A DNA stretch of 64,000 bases from Amoebophrya sp. AT5.2 (GCA_005223375.1 RXOD01003800.1:1-64000); one strand, 5' to 3'; shown: positions 10,796-23,900, counted from the stretch's first letter. Program-made: numbers and translations. Notes: generated from the sequence alone by a model not told the origin.

Positions 10796-13472
10796 TCATC
10801 GCCCTGGCATTCCCCGGCTGCTGAGTATCTCCCTCCCTTGGCTCAGCTCCGCTGCCTGCCACTTAGTGAGTGGCGCCAGCGCATCCGCGAAGACATGATG
10901 GTCCATGCTGGTGCTGGTCTGCCCGCCGCTGATGATCCCCGCAGCGTCGACCTCCAGGTCGGACGGCAGACCCGTTCGGCTGTCTACCAGCAAAGTCCAC
11001 CAGCACCTGTGTATGTGTTTGGCCGCTGTATCGTTAACGTTATCGATATCGAATTATATGCTACGCTATTTTGTGAATCAATGCGAAAGCTAGTGATGGG
11101 CACAACTGACTGTAGCCGTAACAAGATCGTGACTCCGACTGTCGTCACCGGATACCTAGAGCAGAGCCGTTCTCATTTCTTCCATGCATATACCTCGCGG
11201 GCCCCCCCTCTTCTGGCGGTGCGGTCCACGGCACGCAGAGGAGGTCCATTTTTTCCCGGTCCAGCGATCTGAAGCGATACACGTCGGCGCCCGACTTCTT
11301 TCGCTCCACTTTCTCGAACGCCAGTTCCTTCGTCCGCGGCTCCCCGTAGTGCTCCAGAAACGTGGACCCGCGGCCGTCGCTGCTGAGTAGGTGGTGTGTG
11401 TGCTTCTGCAAGTAGAACTCCTCCAAGTAAATTCGCTCTAAACCATTGATCGTCGCGGCGTCGAACGGACTTGCGTCGGACAGTTGCTCGAAAGCCGCAC
11501 TCGCCTCGTCCCACGACATGCAGCTCCGGTAGGGAATGCGACGTGTCACGGCAACCAGCGTGCCGCGCCCGTTCATCGTCCCCGACTTTTTCCCACTGCT
11601 ACCTTTTCCGCCGCCGTGGTCGACGTTCAAGCTCTTCCCGCTCGTACCGTTCTGTTTCCCATTCCCCTTGCCATGATTGCCACCCTTCCCGCTGTCCACC
11701 TCCGGCGTATAATGATGCGACTCGACCAGCTTCAACACTCGATGCCACTTCCCGTTCGGCAGTCGCGCGTAGCGGTGACCTTTAAAGTGAAAGATCTTGC
11801 AACCAGGATGCACCTGCTCGGTGCTCACGCGCAGCTTCCCATTCTCGTCCTCCGCGTCCTCGTCGACGACCAGGCCGCCGATCCGGGGGCCCTGTTCCAG
11901 CATGAAGCCGACCGTCTCCTGGTGCTCGCAGATGCGGCGCGCAAGCAACTCCAGCTTCCGGCTCGCGCTTTGCTCTTCCTGTTGCTTTCGCTCTACGGCG
12001 TCGCTGATAGTTTTTTGCACCCGCTCGAGCGCCGCCCTCGATTTGGCCGCGTTTTCGTCGAGCAGCTCCCTGTTTCGTCGGTAGTCGCGGTCCCGCCGGT
12101 CGACCTCCGCCTCCAGCTCCTGCTGCCGCTTTTCGTCTTCGGCGATCATGGTCTCCCGCGCGCTCTGCAATTTCTTCAGCCGCGCCGCCTTCTCCTGCTC
12201 GAAACTGCTTTCCTTCAGCTGCAGACTCCGCATCTGCTCCGCAGCCTTCGCGTTCTGCGCCTCGAGCTTCCGCTTCTCCAGCGACAGCTCCGTGAGGCGC
12301 TTCGTCAGCTGCTTCTCGTCGGCTTCGAGCTTGCGCGCCTGTTCGCGCAACCCCAGCAAGTTCCGTCGCTCCGATTGGGTTTCGCCTTGCGCTTGCCCCA
12401 GCGCTTGTTTTTCCTGCGCGACTTTGTGCGTGACGAGCTTCAGCTCCGCGAGCCTCTCCTCGAGCTCCCCCTTCGTCGATGTCAGGAGCTGCTCGCGCTC
12501 CCTCTCCACCTCCGCGGCGAGATTCTCTCTTTTCTTCTCGTACTCGGCAACCAGTTTCGCGCTCCGCAGCTTCACCTCCTCTTTCCGCTTCTCGTGGTCC
12601 AGCTGGAAGACCCTCAGCTCGGCCTTCGATTTCGCTGCTAGCTGTTCCATCTGCGCACGCCGCTGAGCAGTAAGCTCCGCTTCCGACTTTTTCAGCTCCG
12701 CGGCGTGCCTGTCCGCCAACTTCTTCTGCGCTGCAGCGTGCCGCTGCTGCTGATCCTCTTCTTGTTCCGCCTGCTGCTTCTTCGCGATCTCCGCGAGGCG
12801 TGCGGAATTTAGTGTCGCGCCCAAGTTCTGCATCTTTGTCGCGTGTTGCAAGCGAAGCGCTTCCTTCTCCTTCTCGAACTTTGCCCCGAACTCCTTCCTC
12901 AGCTCCTCGCACTTTTCGTCGTGCTCCTTGCGCAACTCGTTGCGCAGCTTGCCCCGCTTCCTCTTGAGCTTCAGCTTCTGCGCGGCGTCAGGGTCATCTT
13001 CGCCGTCGCCACCATCGCCGACATGCTGGTCCTCGTGCTGGTCCTGCACTGGATCGAGATCATCGTCGACCGGCTTTTTCGTCGTGTCCGCGGATTTTAT
13101 TTTTATTGTCGTACTTTTGGCGGAGGACCCACCGCAAGGCAAGCCCGGCTCCTGCTCGACGTCCACCGCCAGGCAAGCCTCGAACTCGTCTTCCTGCTTT
13201 CCGCTTCCACCGATTCCGGTAACGGAATCCGCCGACGCAGAGGTCCCGGACACGCCGCTGTGCGCGCGGACCATCTTGGTGGCCTCGGGCGGCGCGATCT
13301 TCTCCTCCGTCATGATGCGGCGACGTTTGCTCTCGGACGGCTGAGCTTCTTGGGTTTTCTCCTTGTTCAAAATGTTGACGGTCTTGCTTGCATTGTTACC
13401 GCTCGCAGCGGTTCGATCGTTGGCCTGGACCAGCATCTTTCTTAGCTGCTTCGCTGATAGTCGTGATAACAT
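10796..13472 (-). CDS. Long coiled-coil protein
   Basis: Two exons, 13472-11149 and 11006-10796, joined by a GT-AG intron in phase 2; 844 residues. The ATG at 13472 opens MLSRLSAKQLRKMLVQ. Residues 1-180 are low-complexity and acidic, with an NLS-like KRRR cluster. Residues about 180-500 are an almost uninterrupted E/K/R/Q/A coiled coil without a gap. A compact non-coiled C-terminal part follows (FHFKGHRYARLPNGKWHRVL, then a G/K/N-rich spacer, then MSWDEASAAFEQLSDASPF). It ends SQGREILSSRGMPGR. Without the intron the reading frame would stop at 11145 and lose the last 70 residues, which are clearly coding-like. It probably forms a structural rod in cytoskeleton or nuclear scaffold, an inference from composition only; no family is recognised. 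Confidence 0.82.
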
Positions 13473-13997
13473 GTCTGATGATGTTCGTTGTCGATGTGGT
13501 CGATGTTGGTAATATGCGTAGGTACGAATGGATTCAAAAATAATAAAGGTATCAATCGAGTATACAAATACAACGGTAATTGCGTGGAATTGACATTGAG
13601 GAACGACGACGAGCCGGAGATAGATAGATTTCAACGAGGTGGACGAAGACGAGGAGCGCGGTATCCGTCGGAACAAGATGCCCTCTAGATTTTTTACGAC
13701 CCCTGGCGTTCATTGGTGGTTGCGATTCGTACAAAGATGTGCCCATCACCTCCGCCCATAGAAAAGCATGCGATTGTGGCTGTGCTGAATGACCCCCGCA
13801 TTTTGCGCTGCGAATGGATTGATTTTACGATCATCCTGCCCATGCATCTGCGTTTGAGGACGCTTACGGATTTCGGAGGTTTGCGATCATCAACATCAAG
13901 ATTTTTTTAGGTCTTCTCCCACGGATGCGTTTCCCTTTCCAAGGTTCAACACTGTACAGAAGATACGTTTGTTTGAGCAGTCAAGGGCTCTGGATTC
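13473..13997. other. Intergenic spacer
   Basis: 525 bp between the start of the coiled-coil gene and the stop of the MIB/HERC2 gene. I see no coding-like frame, RNA gene or repeat. Confidence 0.5.
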
Positions 13998-16888
13998 TTA
14001 TTCACTCGCACAGCCGTTCAACAACTGTTCTCGTACTGCAACTGCCCCTGCCGGCGTGACACTGTCCGTTGTATTTTGTACAGTGGATGCGCGCGCGGGT
14101 GCGCGTGCGCCTAGAGCAGTGCAAGGTGATGAAGGTAGTCCTCCGATCATCACCTGTTTGCGCTTCTGCGTTCCTCCACATTTTTCATCGCTCTTCTTCC
14201 CCCCTCCCGATCCACGATGAGAAACGGCAGGACCCCTGTTCTCAAGCCGCGGTCGTAATTCTCGAACCCCGAGCTGGCTAGCAGTTCTTGCGGCGTCAGG
14301 TGCGCCATGATTTCCTCGTAGCGGTCTTTGCCGCTCCGCCCGGTTGCCTCGTGCGACCACTCAATGCGCGTCGCAGGACTCAAGCTGAGTCGTTGTCGAT
14401 CCTTTTCCCACAGAAGAAGCTGGATGCGCACGTTGTCTGGTACTACGGCTTGGGACGAGCCGGACGAGGCCGTCTTGGACTCATGCGCGGAGACCGCCAG
14501 GAAGTTGAGGATTTGTTTCGCGCTCAGCTTCTGGTTCGCGAACGCGGAGAGCACAGAGTCTTGCGTCAGCTCGCCGCACACCCAGTGGCCGCTTTGGCGG
14601 TAGATCGCGGCGAAGGTTCGGAGCAGGTCGATCAGGTTTGGATCGTTCGTGCACGCCCGAAGCTTGAAGTTCGACTCGACGAGGATGCCGCGGAACATCT
14701 TTTGAGTCGCGTACATCTCGGCGCGGCGCCGCTGCGTGTCTACTTCTTCGTCCACTCCGGGTGGTGTCCAGTTTTCCGCGAGTTTCGCAGCTATTCTCGT
14801 GTGCTCGAACTCCCCGCGCGTAACTGCCAGTCCGATCTCCTCGTCGAAGAGCGCGGCGCAGAAGGCGGTGGGGTAAAACAGCACGCACTTCAACTTTCGC
14901 CGCAGCCGCACGTCGTCCGGCACCTCGGCCCGGGCCTGCTTCGTCCGGTTGTCCACGTGGTTCACGTCGAAGAGTGTTCTTTCGATGCTGCGGGGGGGCA
15001 GTTTCTCGTAGGGGGTACCGAGGTACACCGCCTTGCCGAGGAGAATGCCGAGCTCGGTGAGCCGGTGAAGAAACTCAGACTGGGCGGCGGACAGTCCCTT
15101 GTACCCCTTCGAGCGAAACACCAAGTACTCGCGGCGCCTGGGAATTTTCGCCTCTGCTCCCGTTCCGGGGAGCACGTCGAAAGCATCCGGAAAGAATGTC
15201 AGGTCGGCGTCGTTCGGGGGCCGGTAGCTCCAGAAAGCTGCGCTTCCAGCAGCGATGGGACTGGGAGCGCCACCAGTTTGGGGTTTTTCTGCAGCGGCGC
15301 CACCCCCAACCTTCTTCTGATCAAACATCCACGCGCAGCCGACCTCGGTGTCCGCAACAGACTCCGCCGGCGCCGGGTCCATGTTCTCCAGCGCCGCATC
15401 CGCATCGCCCGGTAGCAGGAGTAGCGGCGAGCCGATTTTCGCGTGCGACAGCTGCAGGAGAAGGGAGTACAGGCTGGCCTTGAAGCTCCGCCGTAACCTC
15501 TCCGTGGTTTTGTCCTTGCTGTCCTCTGGCACCGGTGCAGCCGCTCCTGCCGGCGCGGCGTCGCCCGCGCCGACAGCTGCGCTCCTGGCGCCAGCTGCGT
15601 TCTGATTCTTCATGTTCTCCAGCTTTAGAAACTCCGCGTCCCGGCTCAGATCCTCAACCACGCCGTGCACCAACTCCCACAGCTGCCTGTGCCGCGCCGA
15701 GAACACAAATCCGAACCCCGACGGGGTTAGATTGTTCAGTCTCAGGCTGGTGAGGGCTAGTCTTTCCGCGAGCAAGGATTTCAGCCACCAGGGACAGTTG
15801 AAGCCGTCGCGCGTCGCCTTCGGCCGGGACAAATACGCGAAGATCATGGTCCAGACCTTGGCGCAATGCGTATGCAGTTCCCACTCGTTCACGCAGTGAA
15901 GAGCCTTGTTCACGCGCTGCTGCCGGCGAAACAACACCGAGCGCTGCCAGAAGACATCGCTCGTTGGGTCGGTCAGGCCGCGCTTGAAGATAGCCTGCTT
16001 CGCACGCACCACGGATTCGGGTACGGTGAACTTTCCGAACACGCGAAGGTCGTGTTTTCCATTCACGCCTAAACGGTAAATGTGCGCGCTGCTGCTCCTC
16101 GTCGCTCCGGCGCCTGCGACCAGGCCATCTTGAACTTCTCCGTCGATTTCCATGGGGTCGCCATACAGTTCGTTTTCTGACGACGAGGACGACGAGCCAA
16201 CACTTGACGTTCCCAGCTGCCCTCGCATCCATTCCACCGCTGCATATGCACCAGCTGTAGTCGCGACGCCACTCGTGCCCGAATCGCGACTGACTCCTCC
16301 ACCCACAACAAGACTCGTCGGACCCTCTGCAGCCGATGCCGGTACTATTCCCACTATCCTCCCCGGCAGGCCCTTCTTGCCGTCGAGCATCCCGAATCGC
16401 CAATCGCGGTCGTGCCGCACGACCATCATGCCTACGCGCGCAGGAGAAGTTGTAGAAGTTGTAGCGCCTCCTTGAACTTCTACTTCTCTTCGTTCCGTGC
16501 CCACCAACTCGCCGCACGCCTCTATCAAACCCAGATCGAGCAATTCCACATACACATCCTGCCAGGCGTCGGGGCTCACCTTCGATGGATCCTTGTCCAG
16601 CCAAGCCTTAAGCGTGTCCTTGATCGTGAATGTGTTGGACTTTGAGTTGATGTTCGTGTTCGTCTGCAGCTGACTACCTGCAACTGGCCCAGCTGCAGTG
16701 GGAGCCGCGAGCAGCAGAGCATTGAACAAGACGGACGTGAGCTCCGAAAGTCGGTTCAGGAGAGCTTCGACTGCCAATTGCGAGTCCTGCAGAATGAGCC
16801 CACAAATTTCCGCATCGCATCTCTGCTTCAGCTCGTACAAAGGACGGCCGGCGGAAGAAGATGACGAGCTGCTGCGAGAGTGTGACAT
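13998..16888 (-). CDS. MIB/HERC2-domain protein
   Basis: Two exons, 16888-14154 and 14061-13998, joined in phase 2 by a 92-bp GT-AG intron; 932 residues. The ATG at 16888 begins MSHSRSSSSSSSAG. At about residues 150-290 is a MIB/HERC2-type domain: VGMMVVRHDRDWRFG with the D-x-x-W-x-(F/W)-G core, LPGRIVGIVP, then AVEWMRG, and after a Ser-rich insertion YRLGVNGKHDLRVF, the characteristic ending of the domain. In animals this domain binds substrates or partners in ubiquitin ligases (Mind bomb, HERC2). I do not see a RING or a recognisable HECT active-site Cys in the remaining 640 residues, which are helical and contain Ala/Gly-rich linkers. The E3 function is therefore only suggested; a substrate-adaptor role is equally possible. 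The last exon encodes VTPAGAVAVREQLLNGCASE. Confidence 0.72.
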
Positions 16889-19007
16889 TTTTTCCAGGGG
16901 GACGGGATGGAGGACAAGGAAACTGGCCGCGCGCAGAGCGTGGACTTGGAGTCGATGAAGATGATGTGCTGTTAGTACCACGACAGGAAGTATAGTAGCA
17001 CTTCTTCGATCTACTTCTACACGTACACATAGACGAGAGCGTGCATCATGGCGGGCATGATGATCTCTGACTCTGTATGCACCCACATAGCATAACTACA
17101 GCTGCGAGCGAGATAAGCAGCCTCGGGTACTGAAGGCACTGCAACTGTTGATGTTGGATGAAATAACCAGCAGTAAATTGATGGGAGTCGAGAACGGTGG
17201 GGGTGGGGGAACGAAGACGAAAGGGGGTGTTGAAGAAACACAAAATGGATACAGCTTCAGCTCAGATCGCAAATACACGTAGCCATCCACGTTGAGGTCT
17301 AGCTGGAGTTGGATGGAGATCCTTCAATTTATAAGCCCAGATACAGGTACAGCCTGCCAGAGCCACGCCTTCACATCAGCACGTGACGCAAGAGTCTTGA
17401 TAGAGCTCCATGAGAATCGGAACGTCGTGATCTCACGGTCAAATCAAACTCTCGCGAGAAATTTGATTATTAAGATTGACTTAAGTTAGAAGTAGTTGAT
17501 GTCTTGGAACAGGAAGTTGAAGCCTTTTTGCCGGATCATTGACTGGCCGCGGCCCGAGCGCGAGACGCCCGGGAGTGTCTCCTTTACTTAGCGGCGGTCT
17601 TCTCGTGCTACTTGATGCGTTCAAAAGCCCCTTTGGAAAAACTCAAATGGATGTATGGAGACTGTTCTTTTCGTAAGCATGTACTTGTGCAAGATGTTGA
17701 GAAATCAAGAATATGCAGCCTGCCCTCGTGATCGAGGGAATTCGTGTTGGTATATTCTACTTCTAGCCGACGTACACGTATCTAGAAGAATGAATAGCTG
17801 ACTGTTTTGTACAAGTCATTTGCTTTGTATTCAAACAAACGCAAAACCAAAATTCAACGATGCTGATCGTGGTCAAGGTCATGTCTACTTGCTAGAAAAG
17901 CACAGAATGCCAATGCCGATGCCCTCGAGCAGCGAATTACGTCGGAAGTGCTGCCGAGCCGGACGATATGTGGGAAATGGCTCGTCGAGTGTTTTCTTGG
18001 CATAGAGGTCTACTTCTTGCACTTCGACTTCGTATTCCTTGCTAAAAGTGAATTGGATTGATTTGTTGGATTCTGTGTGAAAGTGTAAGGGGTTAAACGA
18101 CCTGAAACGAGTTTACGAATACGGGTCCAGGCTTCTAGCTTGAGTTTGATTTGATGGCTGTGGACGGATCTCGCTCGCGGCTCGACAAAAACTGCTGACG
18201 AGGCCGCAAACTACGTGCTGGTAGCTGGTTGTCTTTAATTTTCGGCGTTCTTATACAGTCGACGCTGGTTTACAAATTGGTATCTCGTCGTCGTCACACT
18301 CATACTGTTACTGATTCCAACTCCTGCAGCTCCTATGTAGCTACACCGCAGTCGGCCGGCAGCTTTCGCCCGGACGTAGCTGGGCAGCGTGCACGGGTCG
18401 GCTCCACCTCCACCTCTATGGCGATTTATTCTGACTAGTTTCCAAAAACCTTGAAAAATTTTCGGCCAGACAGGTACAGGCGGTTTGCTGTTTTGTTTTT
18501 GATGATTCTTGATGAACCTGTGATGACTTTGTGATGATGCACCTGCTATAGTTTGGGTTGTTTTTCATTGATTGATTTGAGGAGGAATCTGGATCCCTAT
18601 CGCGGATTCGTCTCGGAACGCCTCACCAGAAGACCGGAAGCCGCGGCGGAATGAAGGGCCGACATTTTTGGAACCTATAGAAGCTACTTCTGACTCATGT
18701 CCATACTGCTTGCCTATACTTTCGGTCATGGTAGAAGACGAATATCGGTAGCCTATGCCTGACGTTGAGCAGTGGAGGGCCTTGGTAAGCGCGTCGGTTC
18801 ATAGTTGTATCGGGGTACTGCGGGGGGGAATGCATTAGAATTCTACCTGGTATACCTGGTTCAGAGGCCTCGGAAGCAACCCCGCTCGCCCTCAGATTAC
18901 GTAGCTGATCTCCAGACTCAGGATCGAGGCGAACACTTCGGCAGAGTTTCTGACGATACGATTTAGACGGATCCCATTGCGCTTTTCTTTTGATTTGTGA
19001 CGACGGA
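16889..19007. promoter_or_regulatory. Divergent strand-switch spacer
   Basis: 2.1 kb between the start of the minus-strand MIB/HERC2 gene and the start of the only plus-strand gene, so transcription of both genes would begin inside it. I see no convincing exon on either strand and no recognisable core promoter element. The role is inferred from gene orientation only. Confidence 0.4.
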
Positions 19008-20250
19008 ATGGGCTCGCAACCTCGTATAACGGAAGGAGAGGGCGCCAGCCTCCTTACCGAGCTAATTGGAGACCGATTCCGGCTGCAGTTCGGACATGAG
19101 ATCAAGGCTGACGTATTTGTTCAGCCTAAAACAGGGGGCGCGAATGGTGTACAGGATGGAGCGTCGCGGTGGATTCCGCTCCAGTTGAAGGTGACCAAAA
19201 AGATCACCCCGGCCTGGCGGCGGAAGATCCGGCTCATTCTCAGGCGGGACAAACAGAAGCTGCGCGGCATCGTTCTCGTCGGGATTTCCTTGGACCCGGG
19301 CGATGACTGCTTCGTCCACCTCGTCCACGCCAATCGTTCGTGCGATTCTTTCGACGTCAGCAGCCCGCATTTCATGACCCCCCCGGCAAACTTGGTCGAC
19401 CAGTTACAGGGGTTCTGGAACGCCAAACTCGGGACGTCGTTGGATCATCCAGACGGCTCGTGCGTTTTCTCACCGGCTACGCTGACGGAACACGAGGCCC
19501 GCAATGATTTCCAGTCGTTGCTCGCCGGGACGGGGTTGAGCTACGAAGTCGCACGCAGCGAGGGGGAGCCAGTCGATGGGTACCTGGTTCTCGATGAAAA
19601 TCCGGCGAAAAAGTGGCGGACTCAAGAGAAGGTCTTGGCAGTTCGGTACGACCGTGGGGCGCCGATTGGCTTGCGCTGCTGCCTCCGCAGGTGTTTTCAT
19701 GGTTTTGATACGAGCTTTGCAGTATGTATGAACCCTCCACCAGCACTGGATCGCAATTGGTTCCATCGCACAACGCAGATCTACCGGCGCCAATTACACT
19801 CCCGAAGACGCTGACTACTTGTTGCTCCACGCGCGGGAGGATCCACTGGCCGTTGGGCTGCCTTTCCGGATCTACGGGTCGGCGCTCATCTCGTTCCAGC
19901 AGCTGCAAGAGCAAGGATACTTGCACACGGGCGACGGGTACTCATGCGCTAGCGCTTGCATTTTCTGGCATGGATAATCACATACAAACGCAGCTAATCA
20001 GCATACTAGTGCTTACGCGTGCTAAAGAAACCAAAAGAATTGGAGTTCTACTCGGGGGTTGAGAATAAGCACGCTGCGCTTGTTTGAGTCGATTGCTCAC
20101 CACAGGCAGCCGGGGCGTGCCATTCTTTCCATGTATCCTGATGCTCCTGGGGTGCGAACTGTACGGGAAACATGGATCGAGGCCACGTTTACGAAGCGCA
20201 ACAACGTGGCAGCCAGCATCATCGCAGAGCTTACGAGAAACGATTCTTAG
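19008..20250 (+). CDS. Plus-strand protein with two PD-(D/E)XK nuclease-like repeats
   Basis: Three exons, 19008-19690, 19779-19937 and 20106-20250, joined by GT-AG introns in matching phase (2 and 2); 328 residues. The upstream in-frame TTG at 18990 is ignored and the ATG at 19008 (MGSQPRITEG) taken as start. The first half shows E in GEGASLLTELIG, D in KADVFVQP, and Q-x-K in RWIPLQLKVTK, the E...D...(E/Q)xK arrangement of PD-(D/E)XK nucleases such as resolvases. The second half repeats it: E in EHEARNDFQSLLAG, D in VDGYLVLDE, Q-x-K in RTQEKVLAVR. Such a fold would cut or bind DNA; activity is an inference because both copies have Gln at the usual Glu. It is the sole gene on this strand and converges on the large unknown gene at 20976-25930. 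It may derive from a mobile element or virus; no other hallmark of one is visible. Confidence 0.62.
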
Positions 20251-20975
20251 ACCGACTAGAAGAGCGGCAGTGACGGTTTCCGATTTGATTCCCATGCGCG
20301 TCACGACTACGAGGACCGAGTTACCACGGCACGAATCACGGCCATTACGAGGTGAACAGTTTTGCAATCGCAGCGCGCGGGCGCTGCGCAGGTTTTGCCA
20401 TCTGGTATGACTTGACTTCATCGCTTAATTCCATATGAAACTAATTGTTACAAACGTGGTAACTAGGGCGCTTTCTGATGTATTTTTTTTATGAAATATT
20501 ATGAATCACGAATCAGTAGTAGTGCATTACTGTTTTGTGGGGATAGATACTAACTACTAGTCGGCAAAGTCTCAAAACAGTGATTACTTTCGAACGGTAC
20601 TACTATTCCGTACCAGAATGAAGTGTGCAGGTGTAACTTATAGTTTTACGTCGAAACACCATTTTTGCTGCATGTCTAGCGTGGTACAGGTGGTACAGAA
20701 AACCAATGCGGAGTACTTCACGTCGTTTCACTAATTTTTGCTAATCAGCATAGGCATTTTGATGAAACCAAACACTTTTCACTTCATGAAAACCAAAAAG
20801 AAGCAGCGGCAAGGACATCAACCCCACTGCACACATGAACTCAATTTTATTCAACATCTTATCGTCTGTAGAAACCTATGGCACTTCTGTAGCAAAGTAT
20901 AAACATTTTATGAAGCTATCAGGCTGCAGAATCAGATGTTGACGAAACCAATCATTTATCCACAAAGACACTGCG
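20251..20975. other. Convergent intergenic spacer
   Basis: 725 bp between the stop codons of two converging genes. Beyond possible 3' UTRs I see nothing. A short open segment near 20330-20430 in another frame looks weakly coding, but no splice route links it to either gene. Confidence 0.4.
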
Positions 20976-23900
20976 TCACGTCTTTCCGCCCTTCTTCTGT
21001 CTTTTTGCAGGGGGGGAGCTCTTTGCGGATTCCACGTACCCGTCGATGAAGTCTGTTGCTTCGTCGTAAAACTCGTCCTTGAATGCGATGATATGGTGAG
21101 CGCGCACGCCGAACTCCTTCGCGAGCCTGGGGCCGAAGACCTGCTGCGCGTTGGCGACTGGATCGCTTCCGACGGGGCACTCCGGAAACTGATGCACCAG
21201 GGACGGCTTGTGATCGTTCTCCCAATACAGCCGCAGCACGTCCGGTTTCGCCCCCTGCTCAACGCGGTGGGATCTCGCGGTCGCGCGCAAGTGCGGCCGC
21301 CCGCGAGACATATCGTAAATCGTCAGCCGAATCAAGGGCGACTTCCTGGTTTTTCCGGGGGTGTGGACGGCTTTTTCTTCGCGCTCCTTCTGCTGCTGGG
21401 GGCCGGACTCTTTTCCGGCTTTTTTAGCGAGCTTGGCGATCTTCTCCTTGTGCATTTTCTCGTCCCACTCCTCTCCATCCAGCCCCAGCACCTCCTCCTT
21501 GTTCCCGAACTTCTGCTCGATGCGCTCGAGGACGTTTTCGGACAGGCGGTTTCCCAGCATGAACTCGGTGAACAGGCGCCCGCGAGTGAAGGACGACATG
21601 CGCTTCACCATGTACGACTTCATCCGGGGATGCATTTCGCAGAACTCCTCCAGCATGTGCACTTGGACCTCCGGATCCGCATGGGGGAAGTACTCGATTT
21701 GCATATCCTTTGCGAGTAGCCACTTAGCGGGATCGATCTCCAGCCAAACGCCTCCGTACTGGTCCTCTTTGATAATCAGCGGCCCATCATAGAGATCCCA
21801 CTCGTCGAAGTAGTCCGCATCGAAGTTGGCGAAGTCATCTGCTTTTCTCCAATGCAGCTTGTTATCGTCGTTCATGTTTTTCGACATTTTCAGGTGGAAG
21901 ATGAAGGCGTTGCCGGCCATGGGGATCCACGCGGCAGTATTGCCGTTCCGCATCACAACTCCGCCCTGCTCCTTGATTCTGGCCGCGATGTTCTTCTTCT
22001 CCATCCACCACCGGCCGCATGTTCTGTGGAACTTGTTTTTCAGCGGGTGGCATCCCCGCTTGAGCAGGGTTCTGAACTCGATCCCCCGCAGTCCCAAGGT
22101 AGTAGGGCCCGAGGTGACGACGTTCTTATCGCAGACACCGGCGACGACCTCCTTCAGCTCAGCCGGCCACTCCTCCGATCCCTTGCCGCTGATGGTCTCC
22201 GTCAACTCGTTTTTCAGGTCCTGGAGCCGCTTGGTGAAGAATTTGTCTTCATTGTCAACCGCCACCACCTGCTGCGTCTGCGTGTCGTTCATCATCGCCG
22301 TCAACGAGGCGGAATTGATGGAGTGGTTGCTGATTTTCGAGTGCATCCGGGGCGAGGTTAAGACGCTGGCGCTCACAGAGTTCGTTCGATCCGGTCGGCC
22401 GATCTGCGGGGCGGGGAAGTAGCGCGTATGGCGCTCCGCGCGGCGCTGCCGGTCCAGCTCCTTCGAAAAGTTCGTAGCGTCTGCGGCGGCCCACTTCTTG
22501 AGCAGCACATTGGTCTGAAACTGCGTCTCCTGCTCGTATTCGGTCAGCGGAAAAGACGCGCTGACGATCCCGACTTGCCGCTCTAGCCGCTTCACCTGGT
22601 TCCGGATGTAGCAGGCGCCGGACCTTTTCGCGAAGACGGACCAATTGAAGGACGAGCTTTGATACGCGCGGCGGATGGTCTCCTCCGACGGCTCGTTGTG
22701 ATCGAACCGCTTCTCCACGAGACTCTCCCAGATGCCGAAGTTCGGATCAAACAGTTGAAACGCGGCCGCGTTTGCCGTCCGGGCCAGCAGCTTCAGCCCA
22801 CCCCTTTTGTGCGAGACCGACTTTCCGATCACGGAGCAGACATCCGCAAACACACACTTCCAGATGTGCATCCGGTTTTTTTGGATCTTCTTCTGGATTT
22901 GCGGCGTTGTCATTGTGGAGTCCTTCGTGAGACTGGGATCGAGGTATCGCTGCGCCCGCAGGAGTGTGGTGGGGTTTCCCAGCAAAGTCGGATCCTCGCC
23001 GTCCTTGCTGTTCAACGCCATGAGCAGGTCGTACAAATCCGAATGCGACGCAGCCAAGTCGTCCTGTGCGTCGCGGATATCGGGCGTCGCTAGCAGCAGC
23101 ACCCGCTTGAATTCGGACGCACTGCCGTCCCACTCCTTGCCGAGGATTTCCGGTTTCTCCTCGTCCGGCACGTTCAGAGTGTGTGATGTTTTCCTGGCCG
23201 TCGTCGAAATTCGGATCCCAGTCATCCGCCGGATTCACACCCTGCGCAGCACCGCCAGCTTGCTTCTTTTTCTTCGCTTCCTTCTCGGCCTCGACGAGCG
23301 GTTCCAGTATGAAACGCAGCAAGTCGCAGTACTTTCGCATGGCGTTACTGTGGTCCCGCGCGCCCTGCCACCGGGAATCCGTGCCCGTCACGATGTTCGC
23401 GACGCCTAGGTAATTCGTTGTTTGGTTAGCATTAGAACAGACCAATCTATAGAATTCAATAGGTTTTCGATGTGAATGATACTGAATCCCAATAGGTATA
23501 TTGCTCATCATAGTCCAGATAAAATTGATTTGATGCTCCTCGAGATGCCTCCACAAATCAGCAGATTCGCGATTTTTGTGGAGGCCTCTTGCGGAGGCTA
23601 AACCCGATAGCACGGCGGACTTTAGGTCTTCAAAAACAGGGGCATCCAGAGGCCTCCTCCAGATGCCTCAATCAGATGTGCCCAAGTTCATTTTTTTTGA
23701 GAATTGCATGGCGAATCAGCAAAAAGCACAATCCTCCAGGATCTCCTGCAGCGTCTTTCCTGGATAGGTTTCCAGTACTTTCGCTGCACCCCAACGCGAA
23801 GCGGTTTTGCCCGGATCCTCGGCGCATTCCTTCGCCAACATCCGCGCGCTGTTCCGCAGCTTTCCCTGATTTCCGCCCGTGCCAAAGGGGCCGTTGAAGA

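Noticed and set aside
14150..16888. HECT ubiquitin ligase
   Set aside because: Length and the MIB/HERC2 domain suggested it, but the C-terminal region lacks the conserved HECT Cys context and ends differently.
23160..23238. Programmed frameshift in the large unknown gene
   Set aside because: An apparent +1 shift near 23200 is explained by a GT-AG intron in phase 0 (donor after CAGGGT, acceptor GACGAG); no slippery site is present.
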